Below are positions 17,641 to 27,366 of a stretch of 29,774 bases of DNA, piece after piece. Every line of letters starts with the position of its first letter. Position 1 is the first letter of the stretch. The notes beneath the pieces are model-generated. The model ran no database searches and was not told the DNA's origin. It worked only from the letters and a program-made list of their open reading frames with translations. The position numbers and the translations under genes were made by a program. Source of the DNA: Euprymna scolopes (taxonomy: Eukaryota; Mollusca; Cephalopoda; Sepiida; Sepiolidae); NCBI GenBank assembly GCA_024364805.1, contig CM044490.1:88429613-88459386 (forward strand), in the 5' to 3' direction.

Positions 17641-18925
17641 TGTGGTTTTATTTGAAATGATAAAATATAATGGATTTACAACTTTCAGGGATAAAAATTT
17701 TATTGAATCCAAGTATGGACCTAAAAAGATATGTACTAAAATACATTCTTGATTTTTGGGGGTGAAGTAATTTGTTGATATATTTTTCGCTGTCATTTTG
17801 TTAGGTAAACATTTAGTATTTAAAATTTGGCATGCCAAAAGGTACACAAGCTGTGGTTAAATAATCGATTGTTAACTATTCTGTATTTTCAACTAACGAT
17901 TTTTGGGGTTAAATTTGACACACTGCTGTAAAAGCTCACTACTTCAAATCCAACACAATTTGATAAGAAGGCAAAAATCCCTATATTAAGCTCATCATAT
18001 TGACAAGTGTTCCTTTTTTTAAGATGGGACTTGTGGCTCTTTTTATATGCATACACACATGATATCGTACATGTTAATTTGAAAACGCCAACATTTAAAA
18101 TTTAAAAAATAAATCATCTGTTACAGAAAATAGGAACCTAATTAGAAGTGATCTGGAATAAAAAAAAAAAAAACAACAAAAAAACAAAAACAAAAAACAA
18201 TGACACTTGAGAAATAAAAAGAAAAGCTAACATTTTATTTACATCCAAAATAAATGAGTTATCACAAGTTGAAATTGGATGGAATATCACTATATTTATT
18301 CACTTTTACACACTAAACTCAAGGCTGGCTTGTGATACCCACTTTAATGTTTTTTTTTTTTTAATAAAAAATCAAACATATTTATATAGATTGTTTAAAA
18401 TTCAACATATGGTATTCATTTTAATTTTTGTGTCATGTGCTGACATAAGACAAATGTCAAAAATCATTTACTTTTTCTCAGTAGCAATGTTTTATTTGTA
18501 ATTTGTTAGATGCTTAATCTTTTATGACGAGCGACTTGTTAATCAGTATTATTAATATCTTAGTCAACACTGCTTGTAATGTTATCTATATATACTTATT
18601 CTTTTAACACCACATCTATAATCTCTTTGGCTTATATTTTTATCTGTATGACTCACTCGTACTCTATCAAGCAGAAAAAATAAAAATTTGACAGCAAACA
18701 TTAGTTGTGTTTTGTAATAACAATATTTATGTATCGTATAATACTGCGTTTTAAAGAGGAGAAATGATGAGAATGTTCAGTTATGTTTGCAAGAGCATAT
18801 TTTAAATGAATAAGTTATTTGTCTGGCATTCATGCTTTTGAAAACAAAAATGAGAGGGAAATATATATTTTTGTTCAATAAAGACAAGTGAAGCATTCTT
18901 TATTCTTAGTGGTAATTATCTAGAG
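17641..18925. other. AT-rich stretch, nothing recognised
   Basis: Contains A-rich runs near 18161-18199. An 83-codon minus-strand frame at 17596-17847 has no recognisable motif. No RNA gene or transposon end was seen. Confidence 0.45.
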
Positions 18926-19241
18926 TTAGTGTCTCGATAAAGATATCCACATCGCCTCATTGAGTTGGTGTCGGGAGAGACACAGTATGTACTTCCTTTC
19001 TACCGCAAGATGTGACACAATGTTGGAAGATGGGAAAATCAAGCTAATCCCGCCTAAAGAAGTAGCACTCTGGTCTATTAAAAATTGCCTGGGCAGATCC
19101 GTTGGCATTCTCCGGTCAGAGTTCCTTAAACATAAGCTTACTTTCAGACGATTCTTCAAGTTAATTCTTGGAAAAATTTGATGCATGTTAGAAATTAAAT
19201 TTTGTTTACATAAAATTTTTGTCAAAATAACCCCCAAAAAT
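18926..19241 (-). other. Open minus-strand stretch of unknown origin
   Basis: The minus strand stays open for about 105 codons here, part of a 147-codon frame beginning in the adjacent hAT5-like MITE. The residues include RRMPTDLPRQFLIDQSATS and LCLRNSDRR; I recognise no domain. The apparent start methionine lies in MITE sequence, so the full frame is not a natural gene. It could be remnant transposon coding sequence or chance. Confidence 0.25.
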
Positions 19242-20103
19242 GAGGGCTTTATGTTATGAGTGAAACCGTCACATTTGAGAGTGATTTTTTTTTTTTTTTC
19301 CAGGTGTCGATTAGAAATAATAAAACACTTATCTTTTGGCAATTGTGTTTTTTCACGACAATCTTCCAAACCGCATTACTGAATGAAAAATGTCTTTTCA
19401 ACCATCATTTGTTTTTTAATAAAACGAGCAAAGTTAAATTATTTAAACAATAAAAGATTTAATAGAATTTTATTTAATAAGAGTTGTTTAAAAAACATCT
19501 GAAGAAATTTGCATGTTTATACCTTCAAATCTTAACATAAAATTTGGTGCATAGAATTAGAATTACACTTATTTAAAAAAAAATTTTTTAATTTATGATG
19601 TACATACTCCTCGCAGAACGAAGATAATGCTGTGTGATTCCAAAAATCACAGGCCCTGTCGGTGGGGCATTAGAATACACCGACTGCCCTCCTGCAGAGG
19701 GTAAAAGTCCCTCAATGGGGGTCCTGGATATGACCTATACCAAAAACTATATCCAGTGGTGAGGCCCCAGCTTGTGGGCTTTGGGGAGTGTGGAGCCACC
19801 CTTTAATTACCATTGCTCCCAGGTCCACTCTGACCCGAAGTGGTAGTACCTGTTAGGGTCCCAACTATGGGTTAAATAGAAACCGACGTGAAAACAACAA
19901 CTATATTCTATTAAAAAGATTTTTCTTCAAAATCTTTGGATTCGGCATTAAATAACCTGAAAAGGGTTGATATGCCGTAAAACAACCAACCAACCAACCA
20001 AAAATCACATGTATTTAGCTAGTAACTTTTTTTATTTGGTTAGTAAACAAAAATATTTAGTTGTCAAAGGTCACCTAAAGATAAATTTGTCCAAAGAACT
20101 GTC
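19242..20103 (-). mobile_element. hAT5-like MITE, copy 3, with a retroposon inside
   Basis: Inverted relative to copies 1 and 2. The left part (19242-19651) aligns with the reverse complement of 22330-22743, including GAGTGAAAC, CGACAATCTTCCAAA, TTATTTAAACAATAAAA and CAGAACGAAGAT. The right part (20010-20103) aligns with 22258-22330, including GCTAGTAACTTTTT and AAAGATAAATTTGTCC. The retroposon at 19652-19999 separates the parts. The outer ends have decayed to GAGGGCTTTATG and AAGAACTGT. No transposase. Confidence 0.8.
19652..19999 (+). mobile_element. AACC-tailed retroposon, copy 2 (longest)
   Basis: A 348-bp unit starting GGCCCTGTCGGTGGGG and ending GTAAAACAACCAACCAACC. It is flanked by the perfect 10-bp target-site duplication AAAAATCACA at 19642-19651 and 20000-20009. 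The strong identity with 1621-1903 and the perfect duplication make it a relatively young insertion. Poly-AACC tail and duplication length fit LINE-driven retroposition. No A or B box at the 5' end was found. Confidence 0.9.
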
Positions 20104-20520
20104 ACAATTTGAAATTGAGAATTTCATTTTATTTACCAATTTTTGCTGTTTGTGATACCGACTTATAATTATTTCATCTTGAAAATAAAGGTCTTTAAAG
20201 GCACAAGTATCTATTTCATTAGTTGGTCATATACTCTTACAAAAGCAATATAACAATACAATTGTTCATTCTTAGTGGATTTAGTCATTTTTTTATATTA
20301 AAGATCTCTTATATGTATAAATGTGATTCATTTATTACTTTATTTTTAACTGCTTCAGCATTATTTTTAAAATGTTATTACAAACAGCAGGGCTATTCAG
20401 CATCACCTGATGTTTTAATTTCCATAAATTACAAGAGAAAAAATAATAGTAAAACTAAATAGTCTGTTTAATATTGCAATTTGAAATGTTTAAGTTCATT
20501 TTGGGACAAAATCGGAGTTG
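20104..20520. other. No recognised feature
   Basis: AT-rich, with a motif-free 79-codon plus-strand frame at 20223-20462. Confidence 0.4.
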
Positions 20521-20600
20521 AATAATTATACCTTGAGTGAGGTTTAAACTTACAACTTCTATTTCTACTCACGGTATGTTAAACAATTAACTCACAGGAG
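20521..20600 (-). mobile_element. Possible tRNA-like SINE head, copy B (decayed)
   Basis: Minus strand: A-box-like TGAGTTAATTG at 20594-20584 followed by TTTAACA, and B-box-like AGTTTAAACCT at 20550-20540, starts exactly 44 bases apart. The boxes are weaker than those at 17049-17103 and pairing is poor. A chance match cannot be excluded. Confidence 0.35.
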
Positions 20601-21395
20601 CAAGTATAAAATGTTCACGGTATTAAATACATAAACTTGACGGCCCTTTCCCTTCCACTCTCTTTAGAATCGATTAGGTCAGTTGCTTATCAAAAAGAGA
20701 GGAGAATAAAGAATAATTACCAAGGAAACCGTGAATATGGTAAAATTGTATCTTTTTAAATCTAGCCTCCTCCTCCGGTAATCATGCAGACAATAGGAGT
20801 AGATAGAAATGAGAGGGTAAAAGCTCTTTCTCTTTCATCTATTTATGATTAATCAGAAATAAAATATTGATCAGGATTAAATATTAAAATTGATTGAAAA
20901 TATATATTTTTTAACAACACAAACCAATTATATGACAGATGAAATGGATTTAATTATGTAGCTTATAGTAAAAAAAATAAACTAATAACGATACGGGGGG
21001 GGGGATTCTTTGTTTTATATACATATTTGTAAAGAAACCTTATTTATTGACTAGTCGGTTTAAAACTGTGCCCCCTTTTAGGAATCAATTAAATCAAGCT
21101 AACATATCTAGGATAATTTCTTTTTCATTATTAATTACAATTGTCTCCAATTGTTCAAACAATAATATGATTGATTGTTGAAGGGTCATAAGTGTTGTAA
21201 TGGATACCAACACAAATGATGAATTCATTTAAACAGAGATAAATTCCAACCAGATCTATTGTTATTATTATTATGATTATTTGTTAAAACTCTTTGATCC
21301 TATCAGCTTTTAACTATTTTCTCACTTTAATCTTTAAAAAGTATATTGCTCTATTCAGAAAAGGCGCAATTTCGTATTTTTTGTCCCCATTTGGC
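20601..21395. other. AT-rich stretch, nothing recognised
   Basis: Contains a run of nine G starting near 20996. No gene or repeat border supported. Confidence 0.45.
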
Positions 21396-21505
21396 ACGAT
21401 TTTATTCCTCTTTTTCTCTCCCTCCCTCTCAGTTTTCTTTTTCTTTTCCTGTTTTCTCTCTTTTTCTCACTTTGTCTTTGTCTTGCATCACCTCTCTTTC
21501 CCAGA
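21396..21505 (+). repeat. Polypyrimidine tract
   Basis: About 110 bases almost wholly C and T on the plus strand, including CTCCCTCCCTCTCAG. Such tracts can form triplex DNA. Frames through it (SLSVFFFFS and its complement) are compositional artefacts. Confidence 0.7.
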
Positions 21506-21656
21506 AAATTTAAGTTTTGCCATGCTTCAAATGATTCGCGGCTAGGGGAGGTAGAAGACGTTGGTTTCATCAATGAATGTCTTCGTTTCCTATAAAACAT
21601 ATCAGTTGATATAGGGGGAAAAAAATGTATTGTAGATTACTAGCCTTCACTAAATG

Positions 21657-21678
21657 CCCCCCCCCCCCAAAGAGGTTC

Positions 21679-21718
<40 letters not shown>
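21657..21718. repeat. C12 and T38 homopolymers
   Basis: Twelve C at 21657-21668 and thirty-eight T at 21681-21718. The T-run may be the reverse of a retroposon poly-A, but no body was identified beside it. True lengths are uncertain. Confidence 0.85.
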
Positions 21719-21720
<2 letters not shown>

Positions 21721-21944
21721 GCGATTATTCTAATTTCTATGTCTAGACTTTGATTGCATTTACTCACACTAATAACCATTGAAAAAGATATGAACACTCC
21801 TTCCAGAATTACGGCTATAATCATAGTGACAGATCGGTTCTTGTAACCAAAGCTAATCAACATTGAGCTTGGCCATGAGTGACTATTTGAAATGACCAAG
21901 TGCTGTATGTAACAAATCTTTTCAAATTCAAAGTAACCTACAAC

Positions 21945-22800
21945 TCAATCGTGTATGATTTTGATATAAAATAACCTAATGTTACTTCTTGTTTGAAAGG
22001 AAGTGCTGCCATCAGACAGGACGCAATGCCAACAGTTGTGATCAAGAATATTACCATTGAGAATGATGGGTGTTTTGTCTGCTGGGGCAAAACCGGCAGC
22101 GAGTATTTTTGTCTTGGAAGCATTTATTTTGATTCTAATTTGCGATTCAACATGTTGAAGCTCATTAATAGCAGATTGAATACCAGCAAATGTTTCACAG
22201 AATAGCACAGTGCTGATGGCAACCTTTTGTCTAATGAGACAATCAGGGCTCTACGGACAAATTTATCTTATAGTTGACTTTTGACAAATATGTTCATTTA
22301 CTAGCCAAGTAGAAAAGTTACTAGCCAAACCCACGTGATTTTTGGAATGTGACATCTTCGTTCTGTGACGAGTATGTACATTCATAAAGATTTTTCTGTA
22401 TTTTTTTTTTCTTTTTTAATAAGTGCAATTCTAAATATGCACCAAACTTTAAGATTTGAAGGTATAAACATTCAAATTTCTGCAGATGGTTTTTAAACAG
22501 TTTTCATTAAAACAAAAAAAACAAAAAGGGTATATATTGTTCTATTAAACATTTTATTGTTTAAATAATTTGACTTATTTTATTAAAAAATAAAGGCTGA
22601 AAAGATATTTTTTGTTCAGTAATGAGTTTTGGAAGATTGTCGATGAAAGAAATACAATTACTAAAAAGATTTAATTATTTCAAGTTGCCACTTTGAAAAA
22701 TCATTCGCAAATGCGACTGTTTCACTCGCAGTGTAGAGTCCTGACAATGGTGTTCTGCATCTAATGTGGTGCACTACAGCGTCTGCTGTGACTATAACTT
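21945..22800 (-). pseudogene. RTE-like LINE fragment, split by hAT5-like MITE
   Basis: On the minus strand the fragment at 22208-21945 reads LFCETFAGIQSAINELQHVE, then IKINASKTKILAAGF, then PIILNGNIL. This is the segment following the catalytic YxDD motif in RTE-type reverse transcriptases (the NASKTK box is characteristic). The MITE at 22244-22743 interrupts it upstream, and the coding strand resumes at 22744-22800. The catalytic YxDD itself is decayed. The frame below 21990 departs from the expected sequence, so the 3' side is truncated. Family assignment is by motif only. Confidence 0.75.
22244..22743 (+). mobile_element. hAT5-like MITE, copy 1 (intact ends)
   Basis: Exactly 500 bp. Ends: CAGGGCTCTACGG at the left and, on the minus strand, CAGGACTCTACACTGCGAG at the right. 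It is flanked by the perfect 5-bp duplication ACAAT (22239-22243 and 22744-22748). The uninterrupted paralog at 9380-9455 has one ACAAT at this site, confirming a 5-bp duplication. Five-bp duplications with CAGGG ends are known for hAT5-type transposons. Near the left end TACTAGCCAA occurs twice (about 22300-22330). Near the right end GCGACTGTTTCACTCGC and CGCAAATGCG form subterminal palindromes. No transposase. Confidence 0.85.
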
Positions 22801-22904
22801 TTGACTCCACAAACTTTGTAAAAAGAATGGAGTAGCAGTGAAAGAGGAATGAAAAAAAAAATTGCAATTGAAACTTGCATTTTTTAATTTTATTAATTTT
22901 AAAA

Positions 22905-23860
22905 GGTTCACGTCATTTTCTTTTTAATGTTCATTGTTGTATGTGGATATGCATTATTTTTATTCTTTACCGTTACGATGTCGATGTAGGTGTCCGTATG
23001 TGTGTCTCTAACTTGTACTTGTTGCGGCGTTCATCCTGAATCAGTTGAGCCAGCTCCATCCAATAAGTTCACTGCATCCTGTATAACAGCTGACCAGAAA
23101 TTTATCTTTAGTTGATCTTTGAAAACTAAATATTTTTGTTTACTAGCCAAATAGAAAAGTTATTAGCCAAACCTGTATGAGTTTTTGAATATGACATCTT
23201 CGTTCTGTGACGAGTATGTATATCATTTCTAAATATACAACAAATTTTATGTTGATACGTAAAGGTATAAACATTCTGATTTCTTCTGATGTTTTTTTTT
23301 TTTTTAAACAGCCTTCATAAAAAAAAAGAGTATATTCTTCTATTAAACTTGGATTGTTTAAATAATTTAACTTTGTTCGTTTTATTAAAAAAAAAAATTG
23401 AAAAGATATTTTTCACTGAGTAGTGAGGTTTGGAAGATTGTCTGTGAAAGAAATGCAATCGCCAAAAGATAAGCGTTTCATTATTTCTAGTCACTACTTT
23501 GAAAAATCACTCGCAATGTAGAGCCCTGATAAGCCATTCGAGGTTCCATTGGCGGAGCCTATAGAGGTGGGATCTAAGGATCATTTCAGCATCCTTTTTC
23601 ACCGTACTGAGCCAAGTTTTGAATTGGCAATCACGGCGCTTCTTCCAGCCTGGTGGTTGTGCTGGATTGACGGTTTCACGAATGAGGTCACCTGAGTTTC
23701 GACGAAGCGCATGACTGAATCAACGAAGGCGTCTGGCAAAGAGGGATTCTTGAAGGGAACATATCTTGCAACGTGCCCTGACTGTGTTGCTAGAGATGAA
23801 TTGACGCCAAAATAAGTAGAGTAAAAGTCAGTGATCTGCTTTGTTTTTTCTCGTCTTGCT
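22905..23860 (-). pseudogene. RTE-like LINE C-terminus, split by hAT5-like MITE
   Basis: The minus strand from about 23720 to 23529 reads SGDLIRETVNPAQPPGWKK, then FKTWLSTVKKDAEMI and RLRQWNLEWLI. After the MITE at 23097-23528 it continues as WSAVIQDAVNLLDGAGSTDS and a stop at 23031-23033. This order (GWKKRR, KTW, then the A/V-rich end) is the usual C-terminus of RTE-type LINE proteins. The part 23720-23860 is frame-shifted or from another region. A GT-rich 3' untranslated segment follows below 23030. It is a dead 5'-truncated copy, separate from the fragment at 21945-22800. Confidence 0.75.
23097..23528 (+). mobile_element. hAT5-like MITE, copy 2 (left end lost)
   Basis: Same orientation as copy 1. 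Shares AAATTTATCTTTAGTTGA, TACTAGCCAAATAGAAAAG, GACATCTTCGTTCTGTGACG and the right end GCAATGTAGAGCCCTG. The leftmost 13 or so bases, including the terminal CAGGG, are missing, so no duplication can be scored. It lies within the LINE C-terminal coding sequence. Confidence 0.8.
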
Positions 23861-23979
23861 GAACATAAAATTCACACATCAGTCTCAAAGAAACGTTATC
23901 TTGAGAATTTTTTAAAAATAAAGTTTAGAAACTTTGAAAAAGTCGCCATTGGCGAATAGTTTTGGTAGTCTAGATTGTT

Positions 23980-24055
23980 GACAAGCTTTTTTTTTCCTCT
24001 TCCTTTTCTGATCCTCTCTTTTCAGTCTTCTTTTCTCTCTTTTTTTTTTTTTTGC
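23980..24055 (+). repeat. Polypyrimidine tract
   Basis: Mostly CT, ending in a run of about 14 T. Lysine/arginine-rich minus-strand frames here reflect composition only. Confidence 0.6.
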
Positions 24056-24179
24056 CAAAAGGATTTTGTTGATTATATAATGCAGTTTAAATCCCATTCC
24101 TCATTGAGGATAATACGTGACTAATTAAAACTACAATAAAATGTCAGCAAGACAATCATGTAAATACTGAGCAGCTTAA

Positions 24180-24440
24180 TGATTATCATCATCATCATTT
24201 GCTTTTAGAAATTGACTTCCAAACTAACCTGACTAGGTTTCACTTCCATGCATGCCTGATAGATTCTTCTCTTGGTCATGCACTCCTAACTTTTGCAATT
24301 ACACTGGCACCTGCTCCTTCCTGTATTCCAATCATGTCATCAAGGTAATACAATTTCAGTATAAACTCAATAGCAACTCTTTATCATGTTTGCATGTGTT
24401 GGACAGCTTTAATAAATTGACTTTCACGCTAATCTATCTC
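24180..24440 (+). repeat. Possible dispersed repeat with ATC-rich edge
   Basis: Begins with ATTATCATCATCATCAT and contains TTCCATGCATGCCTGAT and GCATGTGTTGGACAGCTTTA. These loosely recall a common octopus repeat pattern (an ATC run, then a TTCCATGC...CATGGGTTGGAC motif), remembered rather than checked. Low certainty. Confidence 0.25.
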
Positions 24441-26034
24441 TGATCAGGTCTATATTTATTATCATCTAGTTTCTTTCAGAAAAATACTTTTTTCCAGCTC
24501 TGAACATTAATATAGATATTTTTCAATAATGACCTAAACGTCAGCAATTTTTTACAAAATTAATTAAAAAGATTTTTGACATTGCTCTATTGGTGTCTGC
24601 TTTCAGATAGACAATTAGATTTAACAAAAAATGTTAATCTATTTTTTAATGTGACTTGTATATCATAATGGTAGGTGGAATAATTTGCTTGCTCATTAAA
24701 TCCCACTCGGGTAATAAACAAATATTTACTTTTCAATAATTTTTACATTCTTCCTTTCTGAATTTTTGAAATGAGGATTATTATGACATCCATATTATTT
24801 GGATTCTTTCAACTACATCCCCATTGTTATTCACACAATGTTTAGGTTGATGTAACCTCTGGCCTTCTTCAAATGTATCTTGTTAAACTTGGGAATCTAT
24901 TTTATCAACCATGCCACAGGTCCTTATCCATAATGATAAAGTACTTGGTAAAATCAAGTTGTAAAGTTACACTCTTCTGAGGGTTGAAGGCTCAATCTTC
25001 AGTGCGGGCGACACTCAAAATATAATTGGGAATTACTTAGGACTTCTATCCAGTCATGGTTGATGGAATAAGAGCATGCTATCTCTTTGAATGAAATAAA
25101 TTCCATTCAGAATTCTGTATTTAGGGGGCATAATATAGGCATTAGCTCTGATTTGAAAATTCAAATCTATCAAATTTGCTAGTATTATCTCTTAATTTTA
25201 ATATTCATAAGGAGACATGAAGTATTGTAAAACTGTTCAGTTTGGGGAATTTTGCCTGTCCTTGGACAGGTATTCTTTTATTGTATGTATATGTACATAT
25301 CTCCATATATAATATTTTGATTGCAGAAATTCCCCTCTGGATCAAAATACCATAGGTTTGCAACAACAGATGCCACATACAAATTTATTGTCTAGACTAT
25401 TAGCCACTATCTTATGTAACTTTAGAGCAACATTTTAGACACATTTAGTCATTATAATAAAATCCTACATTTCATCCTAGGCGCAACACCATCACAATTG
25501 CAGCATCTTTAGAAGTAGTTCTTATTTTCCCCCCTAAATATTAAGTCCTCCTCCAGCCCGGGAAGAAATATATACGTTCTACAGATATTGTGCTTGCATC
25601 CTTCGTAACTGGATCATAAACCCATAGACATAACATAATCTTTCTATATCTCAATTCAAAAATAATAAATTCTCTCTTCTCAAATTTTGCCCATTCTCAT
25701 TGACTGAGAGCTGACAATTCGATTATTCTGGAATCTATCTCTCAATACATAAACAAACGCTCCAGAACTTTTCAAATATGGCGACACTCTCTAAAAGAGG
25801 CAATTGTTTTAAAAAAAAAACAAACAAATACAAACATAACTGCTCATAATCAGAAAATTAAATACTGATAACCTTATGCACACATTAACAACATGCCACT
25901 ATCCCCCCCCCACACACACCAAACAAAAACAAACCCTGAAAAAAATATGTATTTTTTCAATACAATATTCCAACGGTCTCACAGCTAGAGATGAAAGAAT
26001 CCACAAATGATGAGACATAGGTCATTCTAAATCA
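24441..26034. other. Low-complexity and unclassified DNA
   Basis: No frame above 60 codons, no inverted ends and no tRNA-like boxes were noticed. A short ATG-led frame (MATLSKRGNCF) at about 25780 follows CAAATATGGCGAC, but has no donor or other support. Confidence 0.4.
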
Positions 26035-26190
26035 CCGCATATTTGAGGGTCGTAAAATAAATGAGTTTTTCCCGTTTCTTTATTTAAAGAAATTTTATCG
26101 ACTGGCGAGCGAGTGATTTATGACTTTTAGTCGCCCCCAAGAAATTTTCAATCGACTGTGGCGACCGGTCGTGTAAAGTCTCAAAGGCTG
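26035..26190 (-). mobile_element. Possible end of a further hAT-like element
   Basis: Minus strand reads GAGACTTTACACGACCGGTC, then GCCACAGTCGATTGAAAATT, then GGGGGCGACT and CACTCGCTCGCCAGTCG. The GAGACTTTACAC start and repeated GCGA/TCGC words resemble the hAT5-like right end (CAGGACTCTACACTGCGAG). The other end and the target duplication were not found. Confidence 0.3.
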
Positions 26191-26460
26191 CTTGCAGACA
26201 ATGTAGGTAAGATTTGTCGAACTGTTATTGTCGATACTATATGACGGCATTTTTAAAAAAGAGCATTAAAACATGTTAAAAAAAAGAAAAGAAAGGAACC
26301 TAATTCGATTAATAATGAAACTGAACTTTATTCAATATAAAATATAAATATTGTCTATGTAAAATTATGTAATTTTAAAGCAACATACAATCTAATACTG
26401 AGAAAACTGAATTATGAATTTAGGGAACAAACAATTAAAGAAACATGTTTACACAAACAA

Positions 26461-26550
26461 TTCTTGGCCTTTGGGACTAGATCACAGTGTAGTAGTATCT
26501 GTTCTGATGCTACAATTCATCTTTTCTGTCCTCGGCCGGTAGAGGAGAAA
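26461..26550 (+). pseudogene. U2 snRNA pseudogene (5' part)
   Basis: Aligns with the 5' end of U2 spliceosomal RNA. TTCTTGGCCTTTGGGACTAG corresponds to U2 TTCTCGGCCTTTTGGCTAAG; then GATCA, then GTGTAGTAGTATCTGTTCT against U2 GTGTAGTATCTGTTCT with a 3-base AGT duplication in the branch-recognition segment. Next comes a decayed region, then GTCCTCGGCCGGTAGAGGA, matching the place and pairing of U2 stem-loop II. The Sm site and 3' half are not seen. Many differences and the duplication make it a processed, non-functional copy. Confidence 0.75.
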
Positions 26551-26590
26551 TCTTTCATGACTGAGACAACTTTTATTTTTGTTCCTATCC

Positions 26591-26649
26591 AGAGTGCCCC
26601 TTATTATATTATTATATTATCAAGAGTGCCCCGTATTACTATATTATCA
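26591..26649 (+). repeat. Two-unit tandem repeat
   Basis: AGAGTGCCCC followed by a TATTA-rich segment and TTATCA, present twice in direct succession (32 and 27 bases). A recent local duplication with slippage. Confidence 0.7.
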
Positions 26650-26974
26650 AGATTATATGTTTAAATGTTTAAATAACTATTACTTTAAATACAGAAATTA
26701 CATTTAAAGTTTGGTTTTCTGTTCTATTTTCATTTTTTCCCATGTTTTTATCAGAATGTGTAGCGTATTTACATCAGTTACATGATTAGGAATCCTATAC
26801 TCCGCTATAGTCTTCATTTTCATATCAGTGCAGAATACATGAATACAAAAATGAAGTTCACATAATTACTAAAAGACAATCATACCATAATGTGAATATT
26901 GGTTAAAACTAAGAAAATATAGTAAACATCTACGATATTAAATCAGGGTGGTGGTGAATTTGGGAGAGGACATT
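26650..26974. other. AT-rich stretch, nothing recognised
   Basis: No gene or repeat supported. Confidence 0.4.
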
Positions 26975-27300
26975 ATTATTATTATTTCACTCACTAGGAG
27001 TTGTCTCACAGGCCATCATCAGTGATCGCTCACTGGCAGTAACCTGTGGTATTCGCTGGAGACCGAGTGACAACAAGTCTCCCTAGATTTCCAATGTTCT
27101 CCACCTCTTGACCACTCGTGCAGATGATTGCACGCAACAGCCATTTGCCATTGATTTCTTGTTGGCATTGACCATTGGTATTTCCTGCGATTGGGGTGAC
27201 AAAATGCCTCCCCAAGGTACCAGATTTGAACTGCACACTTCCAGTGGAGGTCTGGTTAGTACTCTCCCACCTGAGACTTACCATCCTTCCTGACCCTTCA
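26975..27300 (-). mobile_element. tRNA-like SINE with AAT-rich tail
   Basis: Minus strand: A-box region GTCTCAGGTGG at 27277-27267 followed by GAGAGTA, and B box AGTTCAAATCT at 27232-27222, starts about 45 bases apart, as in a tRNA gene. A body of about 200 bases follows and ends in AATAATAATAAT on the minus strand (about 26971-26985), a typical SINE tail. The 100-codon minus-strand frame at 27030-27332 coincides with this SINE and is taken as incidental. Acceptor-stem pairing is not kept, so it is not a working tRNA gene. Confidence 0.6.
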
Positions 27301-27338
27301 CAACTAGTTGGTGTGGCGCCAGTCGATGTCATCTACAG

Positions 27339-27366
27339 TTTTTTTTTTTTTTTTTTTTTTTTTTTT
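27339..27366. repeat. T28 homopolymer
   Basis: Uninterrupted run of 28 T immediately left of the MITE end at 27367. Confidence 0.9.

Noticed and set aside
18926-19369. 147-codon minus-strand frame as one protein
   Set aside because: Its first 40 or so codons, including the start, are hAT5-like MITE sequence. Only the remainder is kept as an open question.
25776-25850. Start of a gene at ATGGCGACACTC
   Set aside because: The frame is short and runs into an A-rich tract, with no splice donor and no CpG patch.
27030-27332. 100-codon minus-strand frame as a gene
   Set aside because: It coincides with a tRNA-like SINE with A and B boxes and an AAT tail, shows no protein motif, and its composition follows the SINE.
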